Shown here: positions 1-6,586 of the stretch, one piece after another
How the letters are laid out: each line of letters starts with the position of its first letter
How positions within the stretch are numbered: position 1 is the stretch's first letter
Source of the DNA: Ignavibacteria bacterium
GTDB lineage: Bacteria > Bacteroidota > Ignavibacteria > Tepidaquicellales > OLB5
Reading direction: 5' to 3'
Assembly (NCBI GenBank): GCA_026417195.1
Contig: JAOADS010000094.1
Coordinates: 1-8,345 of the forward strand
Length of the DNA: 8,345 nucleotides
Position numbers and translations under genes: made by a program
The notes under the pieces: model-generated
The model's database searches: none
What the model saw: the letters and a program-made list of their open reading frames with translations, nothing else
What the model was told of the DNA's origin: nothing

Positions 1-329
1 CTATGAAAAGTTGTACCATTATAGAAACCAGACTTTACAAGTTTTTTAAAATTTGCTGCATGCTGAGGGGCATCCTTTTCAAAAAGTTCTATTTCTATGT
101 CCCCCATACTTGTTTTTAGAATAATAACATTTGCCTCATCTGATTCAGTTGTATCTGATTTAGTTTTCATTGTATCTGTAGTTTTATTTTCCTGTTTCAT
201 ACTTTGAAGCTGGTTATTGTTCTCAGACTTGTTTTCCTCAGTCTTTGGTTTAGGCTGATCCTTTTGTTCGGAGCAGCTGAATAGAAAAGGGAGTAGTAAA
301 AATAACGAAATAAATTTTAATTCTCTCAT
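1..329 (-). CDS. Lipoprotein cyclophilin-type peptidyl-prolyl cis-trans isomerase (3' end off window)
   Basis: This partial gene encodes 109 visible residues and runs off the left edge. Residues 1-18 form a lipoprotein signal: a charged start (MRELK), a hydrophobic core (FISLFLLLPFLF) and a lipobox L-F-S-C with the lipidated Cys at 19. Ser20 rather than Asp follows, which fits outer-membrane sorting. Residues 21-66 are a hydrophilic linker rich in Lys, Glu, Asn, Thr and Asp, probably a flexible tether. From residue 67 the start of a cyclophilin fold is clear: MGDIEIELFEKDAPQHAANF, then GFYNGTTFH, the usual beginning of bacterial cyclophilins. The active-site Arg normally follows TFH; the last two visible bases (AG) allow it. 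The family isomerises X-Pro bonds, here presumably as a periplasm-facing folding helper. The ATG start is preceded by AAAGGA, which directly abuts the uppP stop codon 14 bases upstream, so co-transcription with uppP is likely. The catalytic core lies outside the window and activity cannot be judged. Confidence 0.86.
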   Translation of the reverse strand, partial: MRELKFISLFLLLPFLFSCSEQKDQPKPKTEENKSENNNQLQSMKQENKTTDTMKTKSDTTESDEANVIILKTSMGDIEIELFEKDAPQHAANFKKLVKSGFYNGTTFH

Positions 330-343
330 TTAATATATCCTTT

Positions 344-1171
344 CTAATTATGTATGATATTGAAATATAAAAATACTAAAACAACAACTCCAAGTAAAAT
401 CCTGTAATAAATGAACAAATTCAGACTGTGAGTTCTCAAATATAGCAATAAAAACCATATTGCGATATATCCTACCACACCTGAAACTATTGTAGCTGTC
501 ATTAAACCGGCAAGACTTTCTTCCGTACGGAAAAGTAATTCCCATTCATCATAAAGTTTATATAAACCACTGATTAATATTGCAGGAATACTTAAAAGAA
601 ATGAAAATCTTGCTGCTGACTCCCTGTTCATATTTCTGAAGAAAGCTCCCGTTATTGTAGCACCTGAACGAGTAGTTCCCGGCACAAGAGCCAATGCCTG
701 AAAAATACCTATGAACAATGCATCAGCAAGGGTAATCTGACTGATTTCACGTGTTTTTTTTGAAAACCTCTCAGCAAATGCCATAATGAAAGAAAATATA
801 ATTAAAGTCGCTGACATTACATATAGGCTTCTGAATTCATTATCAATCAAACTTTTAAAACTATAACCAGCTATCAGAATAGGTATTGTACCAAGAGCTA
901 CATTGAAAAATAACCTTACTCCGTCAGAAGAAAAATCTTTCTTCTTCAAAGATAAGAAAAAAGCTTTCAGCATCATTGATATATCTTTACGAAAGTAAAT
1001 CACTATAGAAGCCATCGTCCCTATCTGAATTACTGCAGTATATGCCGAGCCAATATCATCCCACCCGAAAAATGAAGGCATAATCCTTAAATGAGCCGTA
1101 CTGCTTATGGGGAGAAACTCTGTAAGTCCCTGTATAATTCCTAAAACTGCTGCTTTCAATATCTCATTCAA
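344..1171 (-). CDS. uppP: Undecaprenyl-diphosphatase (UppP/BacA family)
   Basis: This is an integral membrane enzyme that dephosphorylates undecaprenyl pyrophosphate to recycle the lipid carrier for peptidoglycan and other envelope polymers; the family is linked to bacitracin tolerance. The 275 residues match the usual family length. Motif 1 is GLTEFLPISSTAHL at 15-28, with Glu18 and His27 matching the E. coli BacA catalytic Glu21 and His30. The position of E. coli Glu17 is Gln14 here, a substitution I recall as common in the family. Motif 2 is PGTTRSGAT at 164-172, with Arg168 matching the essential E. coli Arg174. ARFSFLLSIPAI (187-198) and the C-terminal YYRILLG (255-261) are also conserved. 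Several hydrophobic helices fill the rest (for example 90-103, 117-132, 228-245, 258-271). The start codon is TTG: GGAGGT lies 5 bases upstream, and the nearby ATG is out of frame and hits a stop at once. It sits 21 bases after the barrel-protein gene. Confidence 0.96.
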   Translation of the reverse strand: MNEILKAAVLGIIQGLTEFLPISSTAHLRIMPSFFGWDDIGSAYTAVIQIGTMASIVIYFRKDISMMLKAFFLSLKKKDFSSDGVRLFFNVALGTIPILIAGYSFKSLIDNEFRSLYVMSATLIIFSFIMAFAERFSKKTREISQITLADALFIGIFQALALVPGTTRSGATITGAFFRNMNRESAARFSFLLSIPAILISGLYKLYDEWELLFRTEESLAGLMTATIVSGVVGYIAIWFLLLYLRTHSLNLFIYYRILLGVVVLVFLYFNIIHN

Positions 1172-1176
1172 AATCT

Positions 1177-1182
1177 ACCTCC
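1177..1182 (-). promoter_or_regulatory. Shine-Dalgarno site setting the TTG start of uppP
   Basis: GGAGGT on the minus strand, followed by 5 bases (AGATT) and then TTG. It is among the strongest ribosome-binding sites in the window and fixes the non-ATG start of uppP. The only close ATG, two bases inside the gene, is in another frame and is followed by TGA after three codons. Confidence 0.85.
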
Positions 1183-1192
1183 GTTTTTTTAT

Positions 1193-1873
1193 TCAGAATA
1201 TATAACCAATTCCTAATCTTAACCCTACGCCATAGCCGCCAAGATTTACCTTTTCATCAGAGGAATTTGAAACAAGATAACTGCCATTCGCCGCTTTAAG
1301 GGAATTATACAGGTTTCCGTAAATGAAAGCTGATATCAATCCCGAAAATCTTCTGGAGAGCAAAGGCTTATAGGTAAATTCACACCTTAAAGAAGGTCCT
1401 GACGAGCGATAAGTAATCAGATTTGTAGTGCTGATATGATTTTCAAGTATTTGGAAATGATAACCAGCCCCGAGTCCAAATCTGAAACTATACCTCTTTT
1501 TATTAATGACATAATTCAAAAATAAATAAGGCTGGTGAATTTTAATTATATGGTCGAAAACATAAAATTGATATGTATAATTTGAACTTCTGATAAAATA
1601 AGAATAATCAATTTTTGCCGAAAAATTAGAAGATAGAACGTATTCTCCGGATAAAAAAAACTCAATACCTGTATTAAAAGATTTTATACTGTCTGCAGAG
1701 GAAAAGGATAATTCACGTCTCAGGTAATCATTAAAAGAGGGGGTATTACCATAATTAATCCCCATACCTCCGCATAAAGAATACTTATATTGCGTGTATG
1801 AATCATTACTTAAAAGTAGGAAAAGGATAAGTAATGCAAAACATACACGACTACACATCCAAATTTTTAACAT
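1193..1873 (-). CDS. Predicted outer-membrane beta-barrel protein, function unknown
   Basis: I do not recognise a named family. The 226-residue protein begins with a signal peptide: Arg9, then a hydrophobic core at about 10-21 (VCFALLILFLLL) and a polar stretch SNDSYTQ where cleavage is plausible. The mature part is rich in alternating aromatic/polar segments ending in turns, such as YSLCGGMGINYG (31-42), FFLSGEYVL (72-80), YSFRFGLGAGYHF (128-140) and GGYGVGLRLGIGYIF (212-226). It ends in Phe, the usual last residue of barrel proteins handled by BAM. This pattern resembles small PorT/OmpW-like barrels of Bacteroidota and relatives, but the match is by style only. The ATG at 1873 lies inside gyrB, giving a 23-base overlap; a second in-frame ATG at 1858 (Met6) is possible. 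Neither has a strong Shine-Dalgarno sequence, so translation coupled to gyrB is likely. The stop is 21 bases before uppP. Confidence 0.8.
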   Translation of the reverse strand: MLKIWMCSRVCFALLILFLLLSNDSYTQYKYSLCGGMGINYGNTPSFNDYLRRELSFSSADSIKSFNTGIEFFLSGEYVLSSNFSAKIDYSYFIRSSNYTYQFYVFDHIIKIHQPYLFLNYVINKKRYSFRFGLGAGYHFQILENHISTTNLITYRSSGPSLRCEFTYKPLLSRRFSGLISAFIYGNLYNSLKAANGSYLVSNSSDEKVNLGGYGVGLRLGIGYIF

Positions 1874-3860
1874 ACTTAGCGTTTTCTTCTATGAAACGAC
1901 GTCTCGGTTCAACTTCTTCGCCCATCAGGGTTTCAAATATCTTGTCAGCTGCTGCTGCGCTTTCTATTGATACCTGTAATATAGTCCGGGTCTCGGGATT
2001 CATCGTCGTATTCCACAACTGTTCCGGATTCATCTCCCCAAGACCTTTAAACCTTGAAACAACAACTCCTTTGCCATATTTACCTTCTGTATTTTCCTCT
2101 TCAGTTTCAGAAGAAACATTTCCTTTGTTTTTTGATTGTCCGTTTACTTTAAACTTTTTGAGGATCTGATCCTTTTCAGCTTCATCATATGCGTAATAAT
2201 CATTCCTGTTTATTTTGATTTTATATAAAGGTGGCTGAGCTATATACAACCTTCCTGATTCAATTATTTCTCTCATATACCTGTAGAAGAAAGTCAAAAG
2301 GAGAGTTCTGATATGACTACCGTCAACATCGGCATCACACATAAGTATTACCTTTCCGTATCTGAGTTTAGACTCATCAAATTCATCTGAATTGCCAAAA
2401 CCTGTCCCCAGTGCAGTAACTATAGCCTTTATCTCGTCATTTTCTATTATTTTATTTATTCTTGCCTTTTCAACATTAAGGATTTTCCCCTTTAAGGGAA
2501 GTATCGCCTGAAAACGTCTGTCCCTGCCCTGTTTTGCAGAACCTCCCGCAGAATCACCTTCTACAAGATATATTTCACAATGTTCAGGATCGTTAATCGA
2601 ACAGTCAGCTAACTTACCCGGTAATCCCGAAAATTCCAGAGCATTCTTTCTTCTTACAAGCTCACGTGCTTTTCTGGCTGCCTCACGTGCCTCTGCTGCT
2701 CTTATGCATTTCTCAATAATCTTCTTAGCTACTGAAGGATTCTGTTCAAGGTAGTCCTGAAGTCCTTCGCCGACTATGGTTTCAACTATACTTTTAACCT
2801 CGCTGTTACCAAGTTTGGTTTTGGTCTGTCCTTCAAACTGAGGTTCCGGAACCTTCAGGCTTAAAACACAGGTCAGTCCTTCCCTGAAATCATCACCGGT
2901 TAACTGTATTTTGTCGTTTTTAATTATATTGTTTTTATATCCGTAATTGTTAAGCGTTCGTGTTAAAGCTGTTTTAAATCCAACAAGATGTGTGCCTCCT
3001 TCATGAGTATTTATATCATTCACATAAGTAAATATATTGTCTGTGTACGACTCATTATACTGAAAAGCCACTTCAACCTGTGTATTATCACGCTCACCTC
3101 TGATGTAAATAGGCTCTTTCATAAATGACTTACGTGTAGAATCTATATATTTCACAAATTCTATTATCCCGCCTTCAAAGTGAAAAGTGTTTGACTTTTT
3201 ATTTCTTTCATCAGTTATTGAAATTGTAACTTCCTTGTTAAGGTAAGCAAGTTCCCTCAGCCTTTCCTCAAGTATCTCATATTTGAAATTAATATTTTTA
3301 AAAATTGAATCATCGGGCATAAATGTAGTTTTAGTGCCGGTTATACCTTTATCGGTTTTTCCGATTTCTTTTACTGGAGCAACAGGAATGCCAGTTTTAT
3401 ACTCCTGAAAAAAGATTTTTCCATTTCGTTTGACTTCAACTTTCATCCATTTGCTTAAAGCATTTACAACAGAAACACCCACGCCGTGCAACCCTCCGGA
3501 AACCTTATAGGTATCACGGTTAAACTTACCACCTGCATTTAAAACAGTCATTACAACTTCCAGGGCAGATTTCTTTTCAGTAGGATGAATATCAGTTGGA
3601 ATCCCTCTTCCGTTATCTTCAACAGATACTGAGCCGTCCTTGTTTATAGTTAAAGATATCATGTTGCAATGTCCGGCAAGAGCCTCATCAATACTGTTAT
3701 CAACAACTTCATAAACAAGATGATGTAATCCTCTGCTTGAAACATCACCTATATACATAGCTGGTCTTTTCCTTACATGCTCAAGTCCTTTTAATACCTG
3801 AATACTCTCTGCATCATAAGAAGTTTTTATTTTACCTTTTTTATTAGATTGATCGGACAT
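1851..3860 (-). CDS. gyrB: DNA gyrase subunit B
   Basis: ATPase subunit of the A2B2 type II topoisomerase that introduces negative supercoils. The 669 residues fit the short GyrB type, which lacks the roughly 170-residue insert of E. coli GyrB. The GHKL ATPase domain (about 16-230) shows YEVVDNSIDEALAGHC with catalytic Glu51 and Asn55, EDNGRGIP (81-88) and the lid GGLHGVGVSVVNALS (122-136). The transducer carries the QTK loop at 345-347. The TOPRIM domain has EGDSAGG (434-440; Glu434 catalytic) and DADVDGSH (509-516; metal-binding Asp509 and Asp511). The C-terminal part has RFKGLGEMNPEQLW and ends EPRRRFIEENAKYVKNLDV. A low-complexity charged linker at about 571-598 precedes the GLGEMN motif. 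GyrB is preferred to ParE because of the neighbouring recF and dnaN; gyrA is not in the window. The ATG start at 3860 follows the DUF721 gene by 20 bases with only a weak ribosome-binding site. Confidence 0.97.
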   Translation of the reverse strand: MSDQSNKKGKIKTSYDAESIQVLKGLEHVRKRPAMYIGDVSSRGLHHLVYEVVDNSIDEALAGHCNMISLTINKDGSVSVEDNGRGIPTDIHPTEKKSALEVVMTVLNAGGKFNRDTYKVSGGLHGVGVSVVNALSKWMKVEVKRNGKIFFQEYKTGIPVAPVKEIGKTDKGITGTKTTFMPDDSIFKNINFKYEILEERLRELAYLNKEVTISITDERNKKSNTFHFEGGIIEFVKYIDSTRKSFMKEPIYIRGERDNTQVEVAFQYNESYTDNIFTYVNDINTHEGGTHLVGFKTALTRTLNNYGYKNNIIKNDKIQLTGDDFREGLTCVLSLKVPEPQFEGQTKTKLGNSEVKSIVETIVGEGLQDYLEQNPSVAKKIIEKCIRAAEAREAARKARELVRRKNALEFSGLPGKLADCSINDPEHCEIYLVEGDSAGGSAKQGRDRRFQAILPLKGKILNVEKARINKIIENDEIKAIVTALGTGFGNSDEFDESKLRYGKVILMCDADVDGSHIRTLLLTFFYRYMREIIESGRLYIAQPPLYKIKINRNDYYAYDEAEKDQILKKFKVNGQSKNKGNVSSETEEENTEGKYGKGVVVSRFKGLGEMNPEQLWNTTMNPETRTILQVSIESAAAADKIFETLMGEEVEPRRRFIEENAKYVKNLDV

Positions 3861-3880
3861 TATTTTTCTAATTTTTAAAT

Positions 3881-4177
3881 TTACTTAAAAACTATATCTC
3901 TGATTTTCTGTTTACTATCTCTAGAGGCATTGATCTTGGATAATATCTCACTCTTCCTTCTAGAAAGTTCGAAACGCCAGACAGAATCCTTCACTTTTAC
4001 TATAAGCACTGAGTTTTTAATAAGGACTGGTTTGGCAGCACCGGCTATTTTCTCACCCATTGCCTCTTTCCAGAAAGAAAACTTATCTTCATGAGATTTT
4101 CTCAGATTATTAATCACGTTCTCTATCTCCGATGAAATGAAAACGCTTTGCCCTTTTCTCTGCTTACTACTAAACAT
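3881..4177 (-). CDS. DUF721 protein, DciA-like
   Basis: A 98-residue protein of the DUF721 family. DciA, the family member studied as an ancestral loader of the replicative helicase DnaB, is often encoded near recF, dnaN or gyrB. The family pattern is visible: a helical start (IENVINNLRKS), then FSFWKEAMGEKIAGAAKPV (about 34-52), in which the Trp36...Gly41...Ile44-Ala45 spacing is typical. A hydrophobic strand VLIVKVKDSVWRFEL (57-71) with Trp67 follows, then SEILSKIN (76-83). Many family members end here, so the protein looks complete. The basic N-terminus (SSKQRKG) could contact DNA. The ATG overlaps the recF stop by 8 bases. A GGAGGT inside the recF codons for Gly-Gly, 10 bases upstream, serves as the likely ribosome-binding site. 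The helicase-loading role is inferred from the family and neighbours; symbol left blank because the match is by pattern only. Confidence 0.85.
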   Translation of the reverse strand: MFSSKQRKGQSVFISSEIENVINNLRKSHEDKFSFWKEAMGEKIAGAAKPVLIKNSVLIVKVKDSVWRFELSRRKSEILSKINASRDSKQKIRDIVFK

Positions 4178-5339
4178 GCTTTACTGTACCTCCGGCAACT
4201 TTAAAAACAGAAATTTCACCTTTAAAAATTTCTTTCAGTACATCCAAATATCTGTACCTGGGACTTGTAATGAAAACCTGACCATAGTCAGACATAGACT
4301 CACAGATTTTCTCTGTTCTGCCGTCATCAAGTTCAGAAAAAATATCATCAAGCAACAGAATAGGATTACCCTTGAAAGTATGCATGATATTTGTTCTGAT
4401 GTAATCATATTCTGAAAGCTTCAAAGCAATAATAAAAGTTTTATGTTCGCCCTGGGATGCAAAACCTTTTACGTCAAATATTATATCATCTTTTTTCATT
4501 TCAAATATATAATTATCCCTGTGAGGACCTGAAAGCGATATCCCTCTGGAAATTTCACGTTCCATCTTTTTCCTAAGAGTCTCAATAATAGTAGCTTTAA
4601 TTTCTCCGGGAGAAACTTGCACAGAATCATCACCTATATATTCACATTCATACCTTATAATCGGCTCAATGTTTTTATTAATTAATTTCCGAAACGATGA
4701 ATCCAGAATTTTTCTGAAAGTTTCAATAAAATCAAGTCGCCTGATAATTATTTTAACTGCAGTCTCTGCAAGTTCACCGTTCCATATTTCAATCATCTTC
4801 CTGAGTTCCGCGGTTTGATATCTTGGAGTAAACTTATTTTCTCTCAGCAATGAGTTCTTTTGTTTAATAATTCTCGAATAATTCCGCAGATCATTCAGAT
4901 ATACACTACTGGTTTGAGCTATAAGCATATCAAAATTCTTCCTCCGTTCCGAAGGAACGCCCATGGTCATTTTAATATCTCTGGGCGAAAAAACAACAAG
5001 AGGATATTCCCCCAGAAATGTACTGAACCTGTTTACCTTATCATTGTTATGAATAAATTCTTTCCCGCTCACTGAAAATCTGCATAAAACCTTACTCCGT
5101 AAACCGGACTCGTTATTGTAAATACCGCATGCTTCAAAATAAGATTCTCCTTGATAAATACAATCAGAGTCCAGATTATTAAGAAAACTTCTGGTGTATG
5201 ATAATAGCGAAATTGCTTCAAGGAGATTCGTTTTCCCGTTGCCGTTGTCACCGTAAAGGAAATTAATTCCGGTGCCGAAGTTAAGGGAACATTCACGATA
5301 GTTTCTGAAATTTTTAAGAGTCAGATGCTCTAATACCAT
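4170..5339 (-). CDS. recF: DNA replication and repair protein RecF
   Basis: RecF is a cytoplasmic SMC/ABC-like ATPase that acts with RecO and RecR to load RecA at gapped DNA and stalled forks. The 389 residues are close to the usual 360-390. The N-terminus LEHLTLKNFRNY (3-14) is typical. Walker A is GDNGNGKTN (30-38, Lys36). The Q-loop region is VVFSPRDI (115-122), followed by the family motif GVPSERRKNFD (127-137). GPHRDN (271-276) is conserved. The ABC signature reads SQGEHKT (295-301), a variant of the commoner SxGQxR pattern. Walker B and D-loop are PILLLDDIFSELDDGR (326-341). A long helical arm spans about 145-265. The ATG follows the dnaN stop by one base (TAA-A-ATG) with no good Shine-Dalgarno sequence, which suggests translation coupled to dnaN. 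Its last codons overlap the DUF721 gene by 8 bases. Confidence 0.97.
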   Translation of the reverse strand: MVLEHLTLKNFRNYRECSLNFGTGINFLYGDNGNGKTNLLEAISLLSYTRSFLNNLDSDCIYQGESYFEACGIYNNESGLRSKVLCRFSVSGKEFIHNNDKVNRFSTFLGEYPLVVFSPRDIKMTMGVPSERRKNFDMLIAQTSSVYLNDLRNYSRIIKQKNSLLRENKFTPRYQTAELRKMIEIWNGELAETAVKIIIRRLDFIETFRKILDSSFRKLINKNIEPIIRYECEYIGDDSVQVSPGEIKATIIETLRKKMEREISRGISLSGPHRDNYIFEMKKDDIIFDVKGFASQGEHKTFIIALKLSEYDYIRTNIMHTFKGNPILLLDDIFSELDDGRTEKICESMSDYGQVFITSPRYRYLDVLKEIFKGEISVFKVAGGTVKHV

Positions 5340-5340
5340 T

Positions 5341-6480
5341 TTACAGATTTCTGACAGGCATTACTAACATCATAATATCTTCATTCTCATCCTGCACAGA
5401 TGGTCTGATTATTGCTGCTTTCAGAGGCGTATTAAAATCAAAAATTAATTCCTGAGAATCAATCTGTTGCATAGCTTCCAACAGATACTTACCATTAAAA
5501 GAAATTTCAAACTCTTCGTCTTCTGTAAAGTTACAGCTCATACTCTCATCAGAATCTGTACCAAACTCTGTATTGGAAGATTTGACTTTTAATTCATTTC
5601 CTTTGATATTAAGAGATATTCTGCTTGTTATCTGGTCTGACATTATTATGCTTCTTTTTAAACAGGCTATAAGTTCATTTCGTTCAACTTTTAATATCTT
5701 TTCATTATCCGTCGGGATTACAGATTCATAATTCGGAAAACTATCATCAATTAACCTTGAATGAATAGTCAGATTAGAATAATTACATTTTATAAATTCA
5801 TTACTGAAAGAAATTTCAACATCTCCTCCTTCCCGTTCAGCATTGTCTTGACTTCCTCTTAATAACTTATTAATCAATGTACATGTCTTAATCGGAACCA
5901 GCATAAAGAGTTTATCTCCTTCATAAGGAAATTCCTTTATTACAATTTTTACCAACCTGTGCCCATCAGTTGAAACCATCCTGAACTCTCCCCGTTTAAT
6001 CTCAAAGAAAACTCCGTTCATACTTCTTCTAAGTTCATCAGTGCTAGCAGCATGAATAGCTTTAGGAAGGTAGTCTGTTAAGATGTTGTAATCAATTCTT
6101 ATCACCTGCTTTCCTTCCTGCTCAGTCGGCATCGGAAAATCAGCAGGATCTTCACCTGTAATAGTCCATCTTCCTCCTTTTGCTTTTATTACAAGTTTAT
6201 AACCAGTCTGTAATTCTATACTTATATCTTTCCCCTGAAGATTTTGTAACAAACTTTCCAGACGTTTTGCAGGCAGAGCAGCTTGTCCGTTGCTTTGCCC
6301 GTTTACCGTAAGTTTGACTTCAACATAGACTTCTAAATCAGTTCCTATTATCGTCAACTCATTTCCATGAAGGTTAAAGTATAAATTTCCAAGAATCGGG
6401 AGGGTTGATCTGGTTGGAGTAACTGAAATCACCTTACTGACTGCACTTAATAAATCATTGCTGCTAACTGATAGCTTCAT
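5341..6480 (-). CDS. dnaN: DNA polymerase III beta subunit (sliding clamp)
   Basis: This is the ring-shaped processivity clamp that tethers DNA polymerase III and many repair proteins to DNA. At 379 residues it is slightly longer than E. coli DnaN (366). The three-domain plan is visible. The N-terminal clamp domain (1-~120) has MKLSVSSNDLLSAVSKVISV and STLPIL (25-30) with the TDLE strand (48-51). The middle domain (~128-255) has MVSTDGHRLVK (168-178) and the linker-region motif LIDDSFPNYESVIP (243-256). The C-terminal domain (~257-379) ends IMMLVMPVRNL, the usual clamp C-terminus that forms part of the partner-binding pocket. An acidic segment (307-324, DESMSCNFTEDEE) lies in a surface region. 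The ATG is preceded by AAAGGAGG at 4 bases. It is the first gene of the replication block and has its own likely promoter in the 106-base gap upstream. Confidence 0.97.
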   Translation of the reverse strand: MKLSVSSNDLLSAVSKVISVTPTRSTLPILGNLYFNLHGNELTIIGTDLEVYVEVKLTVNGQSNGQAALPAKRLESLLQNLQGKDISIELQTGYKLVIKAKGGRWTITGEDPADFPMPTEQEGKQVIRIDYNILTDYLPKAIHAASTDELRRSMNGVFFEIKRGEFRMVSTDGHRLVKIVIKEFPYEGDKLFMLVPIKTCTLINKLLRGSQDNAEREGGDVEISFSNEFIKCNYSNLTIHSRLIDDSFPNYESVIPTDNEKILKVERNELIACLKRSIIMSDQITSRISLNIKGNELKVKSSNTEFGTDSDESMSCNFTEDEEFEISFNGKYLLEAMQQIDSQELIFDFNTPLKAAIIRPSVQDENEDIMMLVMPVRNL

Positions 6481-6484
6481 TTAT

Positions 6485-6492
6485 CCTCCTTT
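6485..6492 (-). promoter_or_regulatory. Shine-Dalgarno site of dnaN
   Basis: AAAGGAGG on the minus strand, 4 bases before the dnaN ATG. It is a near-perfect anti-16S match and supports that ATG as the start, although the spacing is slightly short. Confidence 0.8.
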
Positions 6493-6520
6493 ATGGTCTG
6501 TATATTCTTTTGATTTTATA

Positions 6521-6551
6521 CAAATTTAAAAAAAATAGCTTAGTTTATCAA
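6521..6551 (-). promoter_or_regulatory. Candidate promoter for dnaN-recF-dciA-gyrB
   Basis: The 106-base gap upstream of dnaN holds TAAATTTG (6528-6521, minus strand), an exact fit to the TAnnTTTG -7 element known from Bacteroidota. A TTG (6551-6549) lies 20 bases further upstream, near the expected -33 spacing. The same bases also read as a sigma-70-like pair, TTGATA - 17 bases - TAAATT. Transcription would start near 6514, leaving a leader of about 33 bases with the Shine-Dalgarno sequence at its end. AT-rich DNA makes chance matches common, but the position and spacing are good. The gap also contains two copies of TCTGAAA on the plus strand (6564-6570 and 6576-6582), 12 bases apart, of unknown meaning. 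No terminator hairpin for the upstream pair is visible, so read-through from it remains possible. Confidence 0.55.
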
Positions 6552-6586
6552 TTTACTATGAAGTCTGAAAATCATTCTGAAATAAA

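Noticed and set aside
348..545. 65-codon minus-strand ORF inside uppP
   Set aside because: Lies out of frame within the well-supported uppP coding region and has no family resemblance of its own.
1834..2169. 111-codon plus-strand ORF opposite the end of gyrB
   Set aside because: Antisense shadow of gyrB and the start of the barrel gene; its serine- and leucine-rich translation mirrors the opposite-strand codons and it has no clear ribosome-binding site.
4137..4415. 92-codon plus-strand ORF opposite recF and the DUF721 gene
   Set aside because: Antisense to two overlapping, clearly coding genes, with no recognisable domain.
4945..4959. Perfect inverted repeat CGTTCC-GAA-GGAACG, a possible hairpin
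   Set aside because: It lies inside recF codons for the conserved GVPSERRK motif, has no U-tract and is short, so protein coding explains it.
4860..5296. Two short ORFs (71 codons plus strand, 75 codons minus strand) inside recF
   Set aside because: Both are frame shadows of conserved RecF sequence, including the Walker A region.
6481..6489. TTATCCTCC, similar to a DnaA box (TTATCCACA)
   Set aside because: It is the reverse complement of the dnaN Shine-Dalgarno region; a single imperfect match is no evidence for an origin.
6529..6537. T-run on the minus strand as a terminator after the serA-like gene
   Set aside because: No GC-rich stem precedes the T-run, and it falls inside the candidate promoter spacer.
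6541..6558. Imperfect palindrome TAGTTTATCAATTTACTA in the dnaN upstream gap
   Set aside because: Only the outer TAGT/ACTA arms and a few inner bases pair; in AT-rich DNA this is expected by chance and no regulator is indicated.
6564..6582. Direct repeat of TCTGAAA, 12 bases apart, as an operator or CRISPR-like element
   Set aside because: Two 7-base copies are too short and too few to support a repeat element.
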